This document shows positions 16,484 to 25,468 of a stretch of 64,000 nt of DNA, piece after piece. The translations under genes and the position numbers were made by a program. The notes under the pieces were generated by a model. The model was not told the DNA's origin. It saw only the letters and a list, made by a program, of their open reading frames with translations, and did no database searches. Position 1 is the stretch's first letter. Each line of letters opens with the position of its first letter. The DNA comes from Halieaceae bacterium (GTDB taxonomy: Bacteria; Pseudomonadota; Gammaproteobacteria; Pseudomonadales; Halieaceae): the NCBI GenBank assembly GCA_902547755.1, contig CACCPA010000002.1:1-64000 (forward strand), read 5' to 3'.

Positions 16484-17784
16484 GATGCTGCCCTCTGTGT
16501 CTCATCGTCACCCTCAATATCGGCGTCCGGATCATTGAACACCACTTCATCGAGTTGCCCTTCATGGTAGGCGACCACGGTCGATACCGTGGCATCACCC
16601 GTGACATTAACGGCTGTTCTAACCATATCCAGTAAACGATCAACACCAAGAATCAGCGCAATCCCCTCGACCGGTAGTCCCGCCTGCGTCAAGACGAGTG
16701 ACAGCATAATCAAGCCTGCGCTGGGCACCGCGGCGGTCCCAATGGACGCCAACGTGGCGGTGAGCACAACCATCAGAAGCTGGCTGCTGGACAGGTCAAT
16801 GCCGTAGACCTGCGCAATGAAAACAGTGGCAACACCTTGCATGATAGCAGTGCCATCCATATTGATGGTTGCGCCTAAAGGCACAGAAAAACCAGCGACA
16901 CTTTTATTCACGCCAAGGCGCTTCTCAACGGTTCTTAGCGTCACGGGCAAGGTGGCCCCCGACGATGAAGTAGAAAATGCAAAGGCCCAGACGCGGCGCA
17001 TCTTTTGCCGCAACATCGCGGGAGACAGCGGCGTGAGTGTTCTTAAAACCAGACCGTAAACCACCAATCCATGGAACAGGAGCACACCGAGCAGAGTAAA
17101 GAAGTAGGCTGCCAAATCGAAAATGGTACCGAATCCCATGGTGGCAAAAAGCTTGGTCAGCAGCGCGAAAACACCGTAAGGCGCAAGTTCAATCAGCACT
17201 CCCACCATTTTCATCACAACAACTTCCATATCCTGGAACCAGGCAATCAAACGCTGGCCGGCCTCACCGGCTCTTGTCAGTGCGAAGCCTACGAGTAAAG
17301 CGAACACGATCACCTGAAGCATGTTGCCTTCGGCCATGGCGGCGACAGGGTTGGTCGGGAAAATATTGATCAATGTTTCTTTGATGGGCGGCGCTTCTTT
17401 GGGAACAAAGTCGGAACTCGCAACGGCATTAACGCCTTCGCCAGGGCCAACAGCCAAGGCAATCGCCAAACCTAAGCTCACAGCGATACAGGTCGTGATG
17501 AGGTAAAGCCCCAAGGTCTTTCCTGCGATGGGTCCCATGCGGCTACTGGCACCGAGGGCTGCCATACCACATATCAGAGACACCAGAACCAAAGGCACGA
17601 CGAGCAACTTGAGCGACGCAATGAAAATCCGGCCGAGGACATCGAACAGGCCCATCACCATGCCGTTGTACAAAAACCCGTAAAGGCCACTGTCCGGGCT
17701 GAGTGATCCCAAGACCACCTCTAGGACTGACCCAAGACCAATCCCCAAAACCATTGCCAGCAAAATTCGGTTGGTTAATGACAT
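16480..17784 (-). CDS. Dicarboxylate/amino-acid:cation symporter (DAACS family)
   Basis: A 434-residue integral membrane transporter. Family marks: the serine-rich hairpin FSTSSSGATLPVT, the NMDGTA substrate/cation motif, and a hydrophobic profile with about eight helices plus the two re-entrant loops. It imports acidic substrates such as glutamate, aspartate or C4-dicarboxylates with Na+ or H+; specificity cannot be assigned. A strong ribosome-binding site, gaggag, lies seven bases before the ATG. It starts two bases after the Kazal-like lipoprotein gene and overlaps the metallo-hydrolase by four bases. Confidence 0.93.
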   Translation of the reverse strand: MSLTNRILLAMVLGIGLGSVLEVVLGSLSPDSGLYGFLYNGMVMGLFDVLGRIFIASLKLLVVPLVLVSLICGMAALGASSRMGPIAGKTLGLYLITTCIAVSLGLAIALAVGPGEGVNAVASSDFVPKEAPPIKETLINIFPTNPVAAMAEGNMLQVIVFALLVGFALTRAGEAGQRLIAWFQDMEVVVMKMVGVLIELAPYGVFALLTKLFATMGFGTIFDLAAYFFTLLGVLLFHGLVVYGLVLRTLTPLSPAMLRQKMRRVWAFAFSTSSSGATLPVTLRTVEKRLGVNKSVAGFSVPLGATINMDGTAIMQGVATVFIAQVYGIDLSSSQLLMVVLTATLASIGTAAVPSAGLIMLSLVLTQAGLPVEGIALILGVDRLLDMVRTAVNVTGDATVSTVVAYHEGQLDEVVFNDPDADIEGDDETQRAAS

Positions 17785-17786
17785 GT

Positions 17787-18095
17787 TTACTCCTCGCAGG
17801 GTTCAGGTCGCCAGGCGCTGGCAGCGATATCAGCACAGGCATTACAGGCCGAAGGGTACGTGTTAATGGACCCCGACTCCATCACGGCGCAGACCGGTTC
17901 GTATTGCATCGTACATATTTTGGGTCGCGGCTCCTCGCATTGAACGGTTTGCAGTACGGGAGCCTCCGATACCTCAAGATCAGCGGGTCCTTGCCCAAAA
18001 AGATCTGCGGGCAAAGAGGTACAGGCGGTCACTGCCATCAGACAGCCCAGAGCAACCAACCTAATGCTTAAGAAACGTACCAAGTCGATATTCAT
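17787..18095 (-). CDS. Lipoprotein with a Kazal-like disulfide domain
   Basis: A 102-residue protein. Residues 1-25 form a lipoprotein signal (RLVALGCLMAVTAC with lipobox VTAC). The C-terminal half, about 52-102, has six cysteines spaced like a Kazal or Kazal-like serine-protease-inhibitor domain: ICTMQYEPVCAV, then NTYPSACNACADI and a terminal PEPCEE. The Tyr and Cys placement fits the bacterial Kazal-like pattern. An inhibitor activity is family inference only. The start lies inside the 3' end of the pirin gene with a 35-base overlap, and the symporter gene begins two bases after its stop, so expression is probably coupled to both. Confidence 0.72.
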   Translation of the reverse strand: MNIDLVRFLSIRLVALGCLMAVTACTSLPADLFGQGPADLEVSEAPVLQTVQCEEPRPKICTMQYEPVCAVMESGSINTYPSACNACADIAASAWRPEPCEE

Positions 18096-18918
18096 TGAGC
18101 GCAGTTTCTACCTCTTCACGTGTATTCATAACAAAAGGACCGTACTGCACGACCGGCTCCCCAATGGGTTCTCCAGTCAGCAGCAAACATCGCGCGCCCT
18201 CTTTGGATGCGCGAATCACCAACGAGTTCCCCGCTTCAAACACCGCTAAACCCGGTGATCGTAAATCTTGCACATTGGCCTGCAGTGAGCCTTCAAACGC
18301 AAACGCCATGGTATTGGCTGTCGCCGGAACATCACACACATATTCAGCATCAGGCGCGAGTTGCAAATCGGCCATTTGTGCAATCGGTGAAAGCTCGTGT
18401 AAGGGGCCTTGTAATGACTCCTCACCCACAGACCATACCCCGGCAATAGCAATAAGGGTTACATCATTTACCGATACTGACGGCAACTCCTTACCCGCAA
18501 TATCACGATACCGAGGTGCACTCATCTTCAGACTAGCGGGCAAATTGAACCAGAGCTGAAAACCATGAAGCCCCGTCGTATCTTGCGTGGGCATCTCGGA
18601 ATGAATGACGCCCGAGCCCGCGGACATCCACTGAACACCACCTTCGCGGATCTCGCCACGATTCCCCATGCTGTCCTCGTGTGCAATGCCACCCGACAAC
18701 ATGTAAGTGAGCGTCTGCATACCGCGGTGTGGATGCGGTGGGAACCCGGCCTGAAAATCTTTTCGGTAGGGCGACTTTAGTTCGTCGATCATTAGCACGG
18801 GATCGACACTGCCCACCCCCATAAGCGCGACCCGTTTAATGGCAACGCCAGCACCGTCGGTTGTCGGTTGAGCGGGATTGAAAGAAGTTATGGTTCGGTT
18901 ACTCAATGGTCTTAACAC
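18061..18918 (-). CDS. Pirin-family cupin protein
   Basis: A 285-residue pirin with GTG as start codon (the in-frame codon before LRPLSNRTIT). The N-terminal cupin carries the metal site FPPHPHRGMQTLTYML and the matching IHSEMPT segment, which supply the His/His/His/Glu ligands in pirins. The C-terminal cupin is less conserved, as usual. Some pirins are quercetin dioxygenases and others are redox-sensitive regulators; no choice is possible here. It follows nagZ by 63 bases that contain two hairpins. Its last 35 bases overlap the Kazal-like lipoprotein gene. Confidence 0.9.
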   Translation of the reverse strand: MLRPLSNRTITSFNPAQPTTDGAGVAIKRVALMGVGSVDPVLMIDELKSPYRKDFQAGFPPHPHRGMQTLTYMLSGGIAHEDSMGNRGEIREGGVQWMSAGSGVIHSEMPTQDTTGLHGFQLWFNLPASLKMSAPRYRDIAGKELPSVSVNDVTLIAIAGVWSVGEESLQGPLHELSPIAQMADLQLAPDAEYVCDVPATANTMAFAFEGSLQANVQDLRSPGLAVFEAGNSLVIRASKEGARCLLLTGEPIGEPVVQYGPFVMNTREEVETALNEYRLGTFLKH

Positions 18919-18942
18919 TCTCAGGCAGGACTTTTTGGTTAA

Positions 18943-18976
18943 CTTTGACTACCAAAGGCTCACAGGCCTAGTGAGC
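18943..18976 (-). terminator. Tandem hairpins between nagZ and pirin
   Basis: Read on the minus strand just after the nagZ stop: GCTCAC-TAGGCCT-GTGAGC (18976-18958), then immediately CTTTG-GTAGT-CAAAG (18957-18943). Both stems are perfect. No clear T-run follows, so this is either a weak terminator/attenuator that separates nagZ from the pirin unit or an RNA-processing element. Confidence 0.35.
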
Positions 18977-18981
18977 GATAC

Positions 18982-20001
18982 TCATTTGCACGACATTAGC
19001 TCATCGCGTCTTTCGATCAATGCTGTCTGACGCTCGCTGATTGTCGCGGAACTCCCGGCTAACGCCAATTCCGCGCAGACACGTGACATGCGATCTTGTG
19101 CCTGAATCGAGGGAACAGAGAGTTTCTCCATGATAGAAACCATGTCAGTCATGTTTGCCCAGCAGTTCAGGACGACATCACAACCCGCGCGCTGCGACGC
19201 GAGGGCAAGCTCACCTATTTGACCCGACAACGCTTTCATATCGAGATCGTCACTCATCAAGAGACCATCGAACCCGATCTTTTTGCGGATGACCTCATTA
19301 ATGACAAAAGACGACAAAGTGGCGCATTGGTCGACATCCCAGGCCTCAAAAATGACATGGGCGGTCATGGCCATCAGTGCGCCGCTCAATGCGTGAAACG
19401 GTAGGAGGTCCGACGCCAGTTCGGCGTCTGATGCGCTTACGCGCGGTAAGTCTTTATGTGAGTCCACTGCCGAGCGGCCGTGACCGGGTATGTGTTTAAT
19501 CACACCCTCAACCCCGCCGTTTCTCAAACCCGTTAAACAGGCCTCGCCAAGTGCCGAGACGTGATCTGGGTTTTGTGAAAAGGCGCGATCGCCAATGACG
19601 TCGTGAGCGCCCGCTACAGGCACATCGAGCACCGGTGCACAGGTCACTGTGATACCAACCTCGGCCAAGTCGAGCGCTAGGGCCTCGAAGTTCAACGCAC
19701 AGGCTTCTAAACCGCGCAACGGATCACGGGCATACAGCGCTTCAAAGATGGCGGCGGGAGGATAGGCTAGCCACTCTGGCGCTTGCATGCGGGCTACTCT
19801 GCCACCTTCCTGATCGATCAGTATCGGCAATTGGTCCCGTCGGGTAAGCGAGCGCAAGTCATCGGTCAGCGCGCGCAGCTGACTTCGCTGCTCTACATTG
19901 CGGCCAAACAAGATAAAGCCAAATGGCTCACTTTCCTTGAAAAAATCTCGCTCGTCGGCTGAGAGCATCGTTCCTGCCAAGCCAAAAATCGCGGGTGTCA
20001 T
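18982..20001 (-). CDS. nagZ: Beta-N-acetylhexosaminidase, peptidoglycan recycling
   Basis: A 339-residue cytoplasmic glycoside hydrolase family 3 enzyme. It removes N-acetylglucosamine from GlcNAc-anhydroMurNAc-peptides imported during wall recycling. Marks: FGFILFGRNVE near the start, PILIDQEGGRVARM, VIKHIPGHGRSAVDSH (the loop carrying the His of the catalytic dyad), and LLMSDDLDMKAL with the nucleophile Asp. Length is normal for single-domain NagZ. Its product feeds AnmK, whose gene is at 23502 in this window. The phosphatase gene lies 136 bases upstream. Confidence 0.96.
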   Translation of the reverse strand: MTPAIFGLAGTMLSADERDFFKESEPFGFILFGRNVEQRSQLRALTDDLRSLTRRDQLPILIDQEGGRVARMQAPEWLAYPPAAIFEALYARDPLRGLEACALNFEALALDLAEVGITVTCAPVLDVPVAGAHDVIGDRAFSQNPDHVSALGEACLTGLRNGGVEGVIKHIPGHGRSAVDSHKDLPRVSASDAELASDLLPFHALSGALMAMTAHVIFEAWDVDQCATLSSFVINEVIRKKIGFDGLLMSDDLDMKALSGQIGELALASQRAGCDVVLNCWANMTDMVSIMEKLSVPSIQAQDRMSRVCAELALAGSSATISERQTALIERRDELMSCK

Positions 20002-20137
20002 CGCGCCAAACCTTCGCTAGAGGACCCCGTGATTATGGAGCCACTGATCACAACGCGCGTAAGCTTGAGAACAGCGCTCAATCCTTCAGTGAATAGGAGA
20101 TACTGAGAGACTTTCATCTGACTCCGTAGCGAGCCTT

Positions 20138-20662
20138 TCACAGCAATTTCCCTGACTTTGGTGTGTATAAAGTATGGCAACGGCCCCTTCCGGGCGATTG
20201 CACGGACGCGTTCCATGAGTCGTCATCAAAACAGAACCAAAGCCAACCCGCTGTCGGGAGGTTGGAAAGCGCCAGCGTTGGGCATAGAAAATTGGCAAGC
20301 TCAGTCATGGCAGGATTGTGGCCGATGAGCGCAATACTGTCTAAGCCATCATTGGCAGCGGCTATCCAATCGATAAGATCTGCCTCATCAAAGGTGTAGA
20401 GGGCGTCGTCGTAATTCGGCAACTGCTCGCCCAATAATGGCCAGCCAATGGTCAAGCCATCGAAAGTCTCGCGCGCACGTTGGGCAGTGCTGACAAAAAA
20501 TTGCGGTGTCTCGCGCCCGCTAACCTCAATCTCCGCATGCATAGCCCGGCCAACGAGGGGCGCTGCATGACGGCCACGTTCATTCAGCGGTCGTTGATGA
20601 TCGGACAGCTCGGGGTGGTCCCAGGAGGATTTGGCGTGGCGAATAAGGTGTAGCTGCTTCAA
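20138..20662 (-). CDS. SixA-like histidine phosphatase
   Basis: A 174-residue histidine-phosphatase-superfamily protein. The catalytic RHG-type motif is at the very N-terminus (LHLIRHAKSSW) and the second histidine is in IALIGHNPAMTEL. Length and the RHAKSxW form match the SixA group, which dephosphorylates phosphohistidine or small phosphorylated substrates. The start codon is TTG: no in-frame ATG or GTG lies upstream, and the motif is too close to the N-terminus for a later start. It lies 43 bases from the end of tyrS on the same strand. The 136 bases between it and nagZ show no gene. Confidence 0.85.
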   Translation of the reverse strand: MKQLHLIRHAKSSWDHPELSDHQRPLNERGRHAAPLVGRAMHAEIEVSGRETPQFFVSTAQRARETFDGLTIGWPLLGEQLPNYDDALYTFDEADLIDWIAAANDGLDSIALIGHNPAMTELANFLCPTLALSNLPTAGWLWFCFDDDSWNASVQSPGRGRCHTLYTPKSGKLL

Positions 20663-20704
20663 AAGAACAGGCGTCCAAATGCCAACATAGATTCAGTCCA
20701 CCAT

Positions 20705-21991
20705 TCATTCCACAATGAACAGGTGCACCTTTTTCTTGCCCAGACGTGTAATGAAATAACGCCCGTGCATAGCAGCTCCAGGCGCAAAGCAGAACGCAGG
20801 GTCGGCATTATTCTCCGCCGATACTGAGACGCCGTTAATCGATACCGCCGACCGACCCAGTGCATCTTTGACCTGTTTACCCGACGTAGCCATACCCGCG
20901 TCGGTCAACAATTGCGTGAGCGTCTCCGGCATGGCTTCTCGGGTGATCACCGAGCTGGGCAAGCCATCGAGGCTCAGCTGGGCGAGATCTGACTCCGATA
21001 AGCTCGACTCATCGCCACTGAACATCGCGGATGTGATGCGCTCGGCTGCCTCTAGTCCACCATCGCCATGAACGAGCCTTGTTACCTCACGCGCCAGTAC
21101 ACGCTGAGCCTCAGGCCGGCCCTCGCGTTCAGCATCCTCCTGCGCCAGGGCATCGATGGCCTCGACCGTCAAAAAGGTAAAGTATTTGAGGAATTTGTAG
21201 ACGTCGGCATCCGCTGTGCTCAGCCAGAACTGATAGAAGGCGTACGGTGATGTCTTTCTAGCATCTAGCCAAATCGTTCCTGATTCAGTCTTACCGAACT
21301 TGGTGCCGTCGGCCTTGGTAACCAGTGGCATGGTCAGTCCCTGCACCGATGCTCCGTTCATTCTACGAGTGAGGTCAATCCCGCCCGTGATATTGCCCCA
21401 TTGATCGGAACCGCCAATTTGAAGTTCGCAGTTAAAGCGTTTGTTCAGCTCAGCAAAGTCAAACGACTGCAGAATCATGTAGGTGAATTCAGTGAAACTA
21501 ATCCCGGCACCCTCGCGCTCGATTCGCTGCTTCACCGACTCCTTTGCAATCATGTTATTGACGGAAAAATGCTTACCGACATCGCGCAAAAAGGTCAGTA
21601 CATCAACATCGGCCGTCCAATCGAGGTTATTAGCCATGATGGCAGCGGCATCGCCATCGAATGAAAGAAAGCGAGACATCTGGCGACACAGGCGTTCAAC
21701 CCAGCCGGCCACCACCTCGGGCGTTTTCAATGAGCGCTCTTGAGCTTTAAAGCTCGGATCGCCGATTAAACCCGTTGCACCACCAACGAGTGCGATGGGC
21801 GTATGGCCTGCCAATTGAAATCGCTTCAGGGTGAGCAAAGGAACGAGTGAGCCAATATGCAAACTGTCAGCTGTAGGATCGAACCCGCAATATAGGGTGC
21901 GCGGCTTCTCGGCTAACCATGCCTCAAATGTTTCATCGCCTGTGGTCTGAAACACTAAGCCTCGCGCCTTCAGATCCTGAAAAAGACCCAT
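20705..21991 (-). CDS. tyrS: Tyrosyl-tRNA synthetase
   Basis: A 428-residue class I aminoacyl-tRNA synthetase. The HIGH-like motif is in FDPTADSLHIGSLVPLLT; the KMSKS-like motif is KFGKTES in KADGTKFGKTESGTIW. The tyrosine-binding QIGGSDQWGNI segment is present. The C-terminal S4 RNA-binding domain is seen in KQVKDALGRSAVSINGVSV. It is divergent from the M23 peptidase gene, an arrangement common in gammaproteobacteria. Confidence 0.97.
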   Translation of the reverse strand: MGLFQDLKARGLVFQTTGDETFEAWLAEKPRTLYCGFDPTADSLHIGSLVPLLTLKRFQLAGHTPIALVGGATGLIGDPSFKAQERSLKTPEVVAGWVERLCRQMSRFLSFDGDAAAIMANNLDWTADVDVLTFLRDVGKHFSVNNMIAKESVKQRIEREGAGISFTEFTYMILQSFDFAELNKRFNCELQIGGSDQWGNITGGIDLTRRMNGASVQGLTMPLVTKADGTKFGKTESGTIWLDARKTSPYAFYQFWLSTADADVYKFLKYFTFLTVEAIDALAQEDAEREGRPEAQRVLAREVTRLVHGDGGLEAAERITSAMFSGDESSLSESDLAQLSLDGLPSSVITREAMPETLTQLLTDAGMATSGKQVKDALGRSAVSINGVSVSAENNADPAFCFAPGAAMHGRYFITRLGKKKVHLFIVE

Positions 21992-22113
21992 GTCTTCACC
22001 TTCTACTTAAGTCCTTACATCTCAACGAGGTAACCAATAAAACTGAAGTCGAGCCATCGGTCCGCCTCGCAAGCCATTAATGTCCGCTCTATTGTCGGTT
22101 ATGATGCAGGGCA

Positions 22114-23505
22114 ATGAATAGCCCATCAACCGGGGCGGGAACCGTAACAACCTTGCAACGTAAACCCAGAGGCGCCACACGTCGCCAGGACAATGCACCG
22201 TTAGAGCTGGATCGCGACCAACTTCTGTGGGGTGGCGTGAGTCTACTCGTCTTGGTGTTGCTATCACAGCTTTTCATCGGCATGTTCGACGTCGACTCTG
22301 ACGACGAAACGTTGCTGGCGCGTGATCCACTCGTCACCGCGACGACACAAGTCGCCTGGGACGCCGTCACCGAGGGACAGATACTGAAACCGGACGAACC
22401 TCCCATCATCTGGAACGATGTGACAGTAAGGAATGGGGATAACTTGAGTCTTATCTTCAATCGCGCGGGATTTTCAGATCGAGATGTCTACGACGTGACA
22501 TCGAGTGAGAAGGGAAGCGCATTAAGAAAAATCTTCCCGGGGCAACTGATTGGTTTTGCCGCCAACGACGACAGCGCGTTAGTCGCGGTGAGACATATCG
22601 AGTCGCCTCTCAAGCAGACGGTCTATTCAAAGAATGAGGGGCAGTTCGTTTCCGAAATCATTACGCGAGAGACACAAACGCGAGAGCGTTCAGTAGCACT
22701 GACTATCGACAGTTCTCTCTTCCTTGCGGGCGATCGAGCCGGATTGTCAGGCGGCATCATCATGGAGCTGGCCGCTATTTTGGGCGGAGTTATCGACTTC
22801 GCACTGGACCCTCGGCGAGGGGATGAAATCATTATTTTGTTCGAGGAGAACTATCTGGACGGCGAGAAATTTTCCGATGGCAATATTCTCGCTGCCTCGT
22901 TCAATAACAACGGTAGGCTGGTTGAGGCCTATCGCTATACTGATAGCTTAGGTGACACCGGATACTTTGACGCTGAGGGCGTAAGCATGCGCAAAGCCTT
23001 TCTGAAGGCTCCCCTCGACTTCACTCGGGTAAGTTCGAGCTTCAATCCTAATCGCCTGCACCCAATCTACAAGACCAAGCGCCCCCACCGGGGAACGGAT
23101 TACGCTGCCCCAAGGGGCACGCCAGTCTACGCAGCGGGGGATGGCCGCGTTGTTGAAGCAGGTTATACGCAGCCCAATGGTAATTATGTGTTTATTCAGC
23201 ATGGTGAGGGTTTCAAGACCCACTATTTGCATTTGAACAGGAAACGAGTGAAACGTGGCGATCGCGTCAAGCAGGGACAAGTAATCGGCACCGTAGGTTC
23301 AACCGGTGCTGCAACCGGTCCACACCTGCACTACGAATTTTTGGTCAATGGCGTCCACCGCAATCCGAGGACCGTGCACAAGATTTTGCCGAAAGCGAAA
23401 TCACTACCGGACGCGGAGCTTGAACAATTCAAAGACGCGATCAAGCAACCTATCCAGCGCTTAGCAACTTTAAAAATGACGAGTGCTAGTACGGGGGCTG
23501 AGTGA
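22114..23505 (+). CDS. M23-family peptidoglycan endopeptidase (MepM-like)
   Basis: A 463-residue protein with a cytoplasmic N-tail of about 35 residues, then a signal anchor (LLWGGVSLLVLVLLSQLFI). A LysM/OapA-like region follows at about 95-180 (VTVRNGDNLSLIFNRAGFSD, KIFPGQLIGFAAN). The C-terminal M23 domain carries the zinc motif HRGTDYAAPRGTPVYAAGDG and the catalytic HLHYEF, with HYLHLN between. All zinc ligands are present. Such enzymes cleave D,D- or D,L-crosslinks in the periplasm to allow wall growth. It is divergent from tyrS, and its stop overlaps anmK by four bases (GTGA), coupling it to muropeptide recycling. Confidence 0.93.
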   Translation: MNSPSTGAGTVTTLQRKPRGATRRQDNAPLELDRDQLLWGGVSLLVLVLLSQLFIGMFDVDSDDETLLARDPLVTATTQVAWDAVTEGQILKPDEPPIIWNDVTVRNGDNLSLIFNRAGFSDRDVYDVTSSEKGSALRKIFPGQLIGFAANDDSALVAVRHIESPLKQTVYSKNEGQFVSEIITRETQTRERSVALTIDSSLFLAGDRAGLSGGIIMELAAILGGVIDFALDPRRGDEIIILFEENYLDGEKFSDGNILAASFNNNGRLVEAYRYTDSLGDTGYFDAEGVSMRKAFLKAPLDFTRVSSSFNPNRLHPIYKTKRPHRGTDYAAPRGTPVYAAGDGRVVEAGYTQPNGNYVFIQHGEGFKTHYLHLNRKRVKRGDRVKQGQVIGTVGSTGAATGPHLHYEFLVNGVHRNPRTVHKILPKAKSLPDAELEQFKDAIKQPIQRLATLKMTSASTGAE

Positions 23506-24602
23506 GTCAGCTTCGTTACTTTATTGGATTGATGTCCGGCACCAGCGCGGACGCCATTGATGCGGCCCTGGTGGGGTTTGAATCCGATGGAACAACGCAT
23601 CTGGTTTGTACCCATACACTCGAACTACCAGCGGATCTCAAAGCGCGTATCATCGCGGCGCAAACACGCGTGAATACAACACTTCGAGATATCTGTGAAC
23701 AGGACGTGGCGCTCTCGCTACTATACGCAGCGGCGGTAAAGTCCCTTCTTGAAAAGGCCAACATATCTGCATCCGAGATTGAAGCCATCGGCAATCACGG
23801 GCAGACGCTACTGCACGCTCCTGAGGCTGATCACGCCTTCACCTTACAGATTGGCGACAACCACCGCTTGGCAGAGCTCTCGGGGATCACCGTCGTTGGT
23901 GATTTCCGCCGACGCGATATCGCCGCCGGTGGTCAAGGCGCGCCACTAGTTCCCGCATTTCACCGCACACTGGTTGCTCAGACTGAAACGGCTGCCTTCC
24001 TTAATGTGGGCGGTATTGCCAATGTCAGCGTCATTGCTCCCGACCGAGTTAGCGGTTTTGATACTGGTCCAGGAAATACCTTGTCCGATGCCTGGATTCG
24101 TAAGCACCGGCAACAAGCCTTCGACGCAGGTGGTGCATGGGCGCGCACTGGTACGGTGAATGAGCCATTGCTTGAGCGCATGCTCGCCGACCCCTACTTC
24201 AGTCGGCCTGCGCCCAAGAGCACTGGGCAGGATTATTTCAACCTTACCTGGCTTGAAAACCTGAAGGTTGACGAACTAGTGCCGGTTGATGTTCAACGAA
24301 CACTCGTGGAGTTGACCGCTCGATCGTCCTCGGACGCCCTTAAAGCCTCAGGATGCGAGCGGGTGTATCTATGTGGTGGGGGGCGTCATAACAACCTGCT
24401 GACCCAGCGAATAAGATCGCTCGTTGAACCCATTGAGGTCACAGACACCTGTGCGCTGCGTGTCGATGCTGATTTTATGGAAGCGGTGGCTTTTGCCTGG
24501 CTAGCTAAGCAGCGCCTAGACCGCGTCTCAGGCAATGTCCCTACAGTGACTGGAGCGCAGTCAGAACGAGTACTAGGCGTGATTTATCCTCGAGCTGATT
24601 GA
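23502..24602 (+). CDS. anmK: Anhydro-N-acetylmuramic acid kinase
   Basis: A 366-residue kinase of the ASKHA fold. It phosphorylates 1,6-anhydroMurNAc released by NagZ and opens its anhydro ring, giving MurNAc-6-phosphate. Marks: GLMSGTSADAIDAALV at the start, GNHGQTLLHAPE, RRRDIAAGGQGAPLVPAFH, VSGFDTGPGNTLSDAW and YLCGGGRHNNLL. The start is GTG in a GTGA overlap with the M23 peptidase gene; no in-frame ATG fits. Length is normal. Confidence 0.96.
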   Translation: MSQLRYFIGLMSGTSADAIDAALVGFESDGTTHLVCTHTLELPADLKARIIAAQTRVNTTLRDICEQDVALSLLYAAAVKSLLEKANISASEIEAIGNHGQTLLHAPEADHAFTLQIGDNHRLAELSGITVVGDFRRRDIAAGGQGAPLVPAFHRTLVAQTETAAFLNVGGIANVSVIAPDRVSGFDTGPGNTLSDAWIRKHRQQAFDAGGAWARTGTVNEPLLERMLADPYFSRPAPKSTGQDYFNLTWLENLKVDELVPVDVQRTLVELTARSSSDALKASGCERVYLCGGGRHNNLLTQRIRSLVEPIEVTDTCALRVDADFMEAVAFAWLAKQRLDRVSGNVPTVTGAQSERVLGVIYPRAD

Positions 24603-24659
24603 GCTCACGAGCAAAACCCTAATCGTCACTGGCCAGCGATGAACTAGAGAGAAGGTGAA

Positions 24660-25013
24660 CTAAATAGAAAAAGACGCGCCGCAGCCGCAGGTTGTCGTCG
24701 CGTTCGGGTTGTTGACGACAAACTTAGAGCCTTCGAGCCCCTCGACATAATCTATTTCGGAACCCATTAGGTACTGGTAACTCATTGCATCGATGAGTGC
24801 CGCCACACCCTCTCGCTCAATGATCCAGTCATCCTCCGCCATATTTTCATCGAAGGTAAAGCCGTATTGAAACCCTGAGCATCCGCCGCCAGTAATATAG
24901 ACGCGGAAGCGCAAGGACGGATTGTCTTCGTCCTCTATCAGGTGCTGAAGTTTGCTGACCGCATTATCAGAGAGGCGTATTTCTGTGGGATCAAAACCGG
25001 CGACTACTGTCAT
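24660..25013 (-). CDS. erpA: Iron-sulfur cluster insertion protein (A-type carrier)
   Basis: A 117-residue A-type Fe-S carrier. The three cluster-binding cysteines are in [11 protein letters not shown] and the terminal [11 protein letters not shown]. Neighbours (anmK, M23 peptidase, tyrS, argC) match the usual erpA context rather than an isc operon. It delivers Fe-S clusters to apo-proteins, including isoprenoid-synthesis enzymes. It lies 14 bases after the bactofilin gene on the same strand. Confidence 0.95.
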   Translation of the reverse strand: MTVVAGFDPTEIRLSDNAVSKLQHLIEDEDNPSLRFRVYITGGGCSGFQYGFTFDENMAEDDWIIEREGVAALIDAMSYQYLMGSEIDYVEGLEGSKFVVNNPNATTTCGCGASFSI

Positions 25014-25027
25014 CGATAACTCCGGAT

Positions 25028-25453
25028 CTAGGACTTGTCCGCTGAAAAAACCGGACTGGCTGATGAAATCTGTTCCACCTTGGCCGACGCCGTTGAGTGC
25101 TTCAAGTTACCGTCAATTTTACTACCCATCGACATATCAATCAGGTTGTAGAAAACATCGCCGGTGACAACAGCCCCCTTCGTCAACTCCAGGTTCTCGG
25201 CACTGTAAATGTTGCCTTTAACCGAGCCACTAATCGACACCGATGGCACGCGAATTTCACCCTCAACCGAGCCACCCGCTACGACACGCAACAACGCCGA
25301 AGCGCCTGGCTCAGCACCGATCGATCCTACAACGCGGCCTTCAACATCTAAGTTACCGGAAAACGTAATATCGCCTGACACAGTAGTGCCCGCTGAGATG
25401 AGCGTTGTTGCACCATTTGCCGTTGTGGGCATTTGTGATTGTTTGTTTCTCAT
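25028..25453 (-). CDS. Bactofilin-family polymer-forming protein
   Basis: A 141-residue protein with the right-handed beta-helix pattern of bactofilins (DUF583): [20 protein letters not shown], then [20 protein letters not shown] and [18 protein letters not shown], repeating at about 17-18 residues. The flanking N- and C-termini are Thr/Ser/Ala-rich and disordered. Bactofilins form cytoplasmic or membrane-associated filaments that position wall enzymes. It is probably co-transcribed with the upstream DUF6776-type gene and downstream erpA. Confidence 0.92.
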   Translation of the reverse strand: MRNKQSQMPTTANGATTLISAGTTVSGDITFSGNLDVEGRVVGSIGAEPGASALLRVVAGGSVEGEIRVPSVSISGSVKGNIYSAENLELTKGAVVTGDVFYNLIDMSMGSKIDGNLKHSTASAKVEQISSASPVFSADKS

Positions 25454-25468
25454 AACCCTAATCCTACT

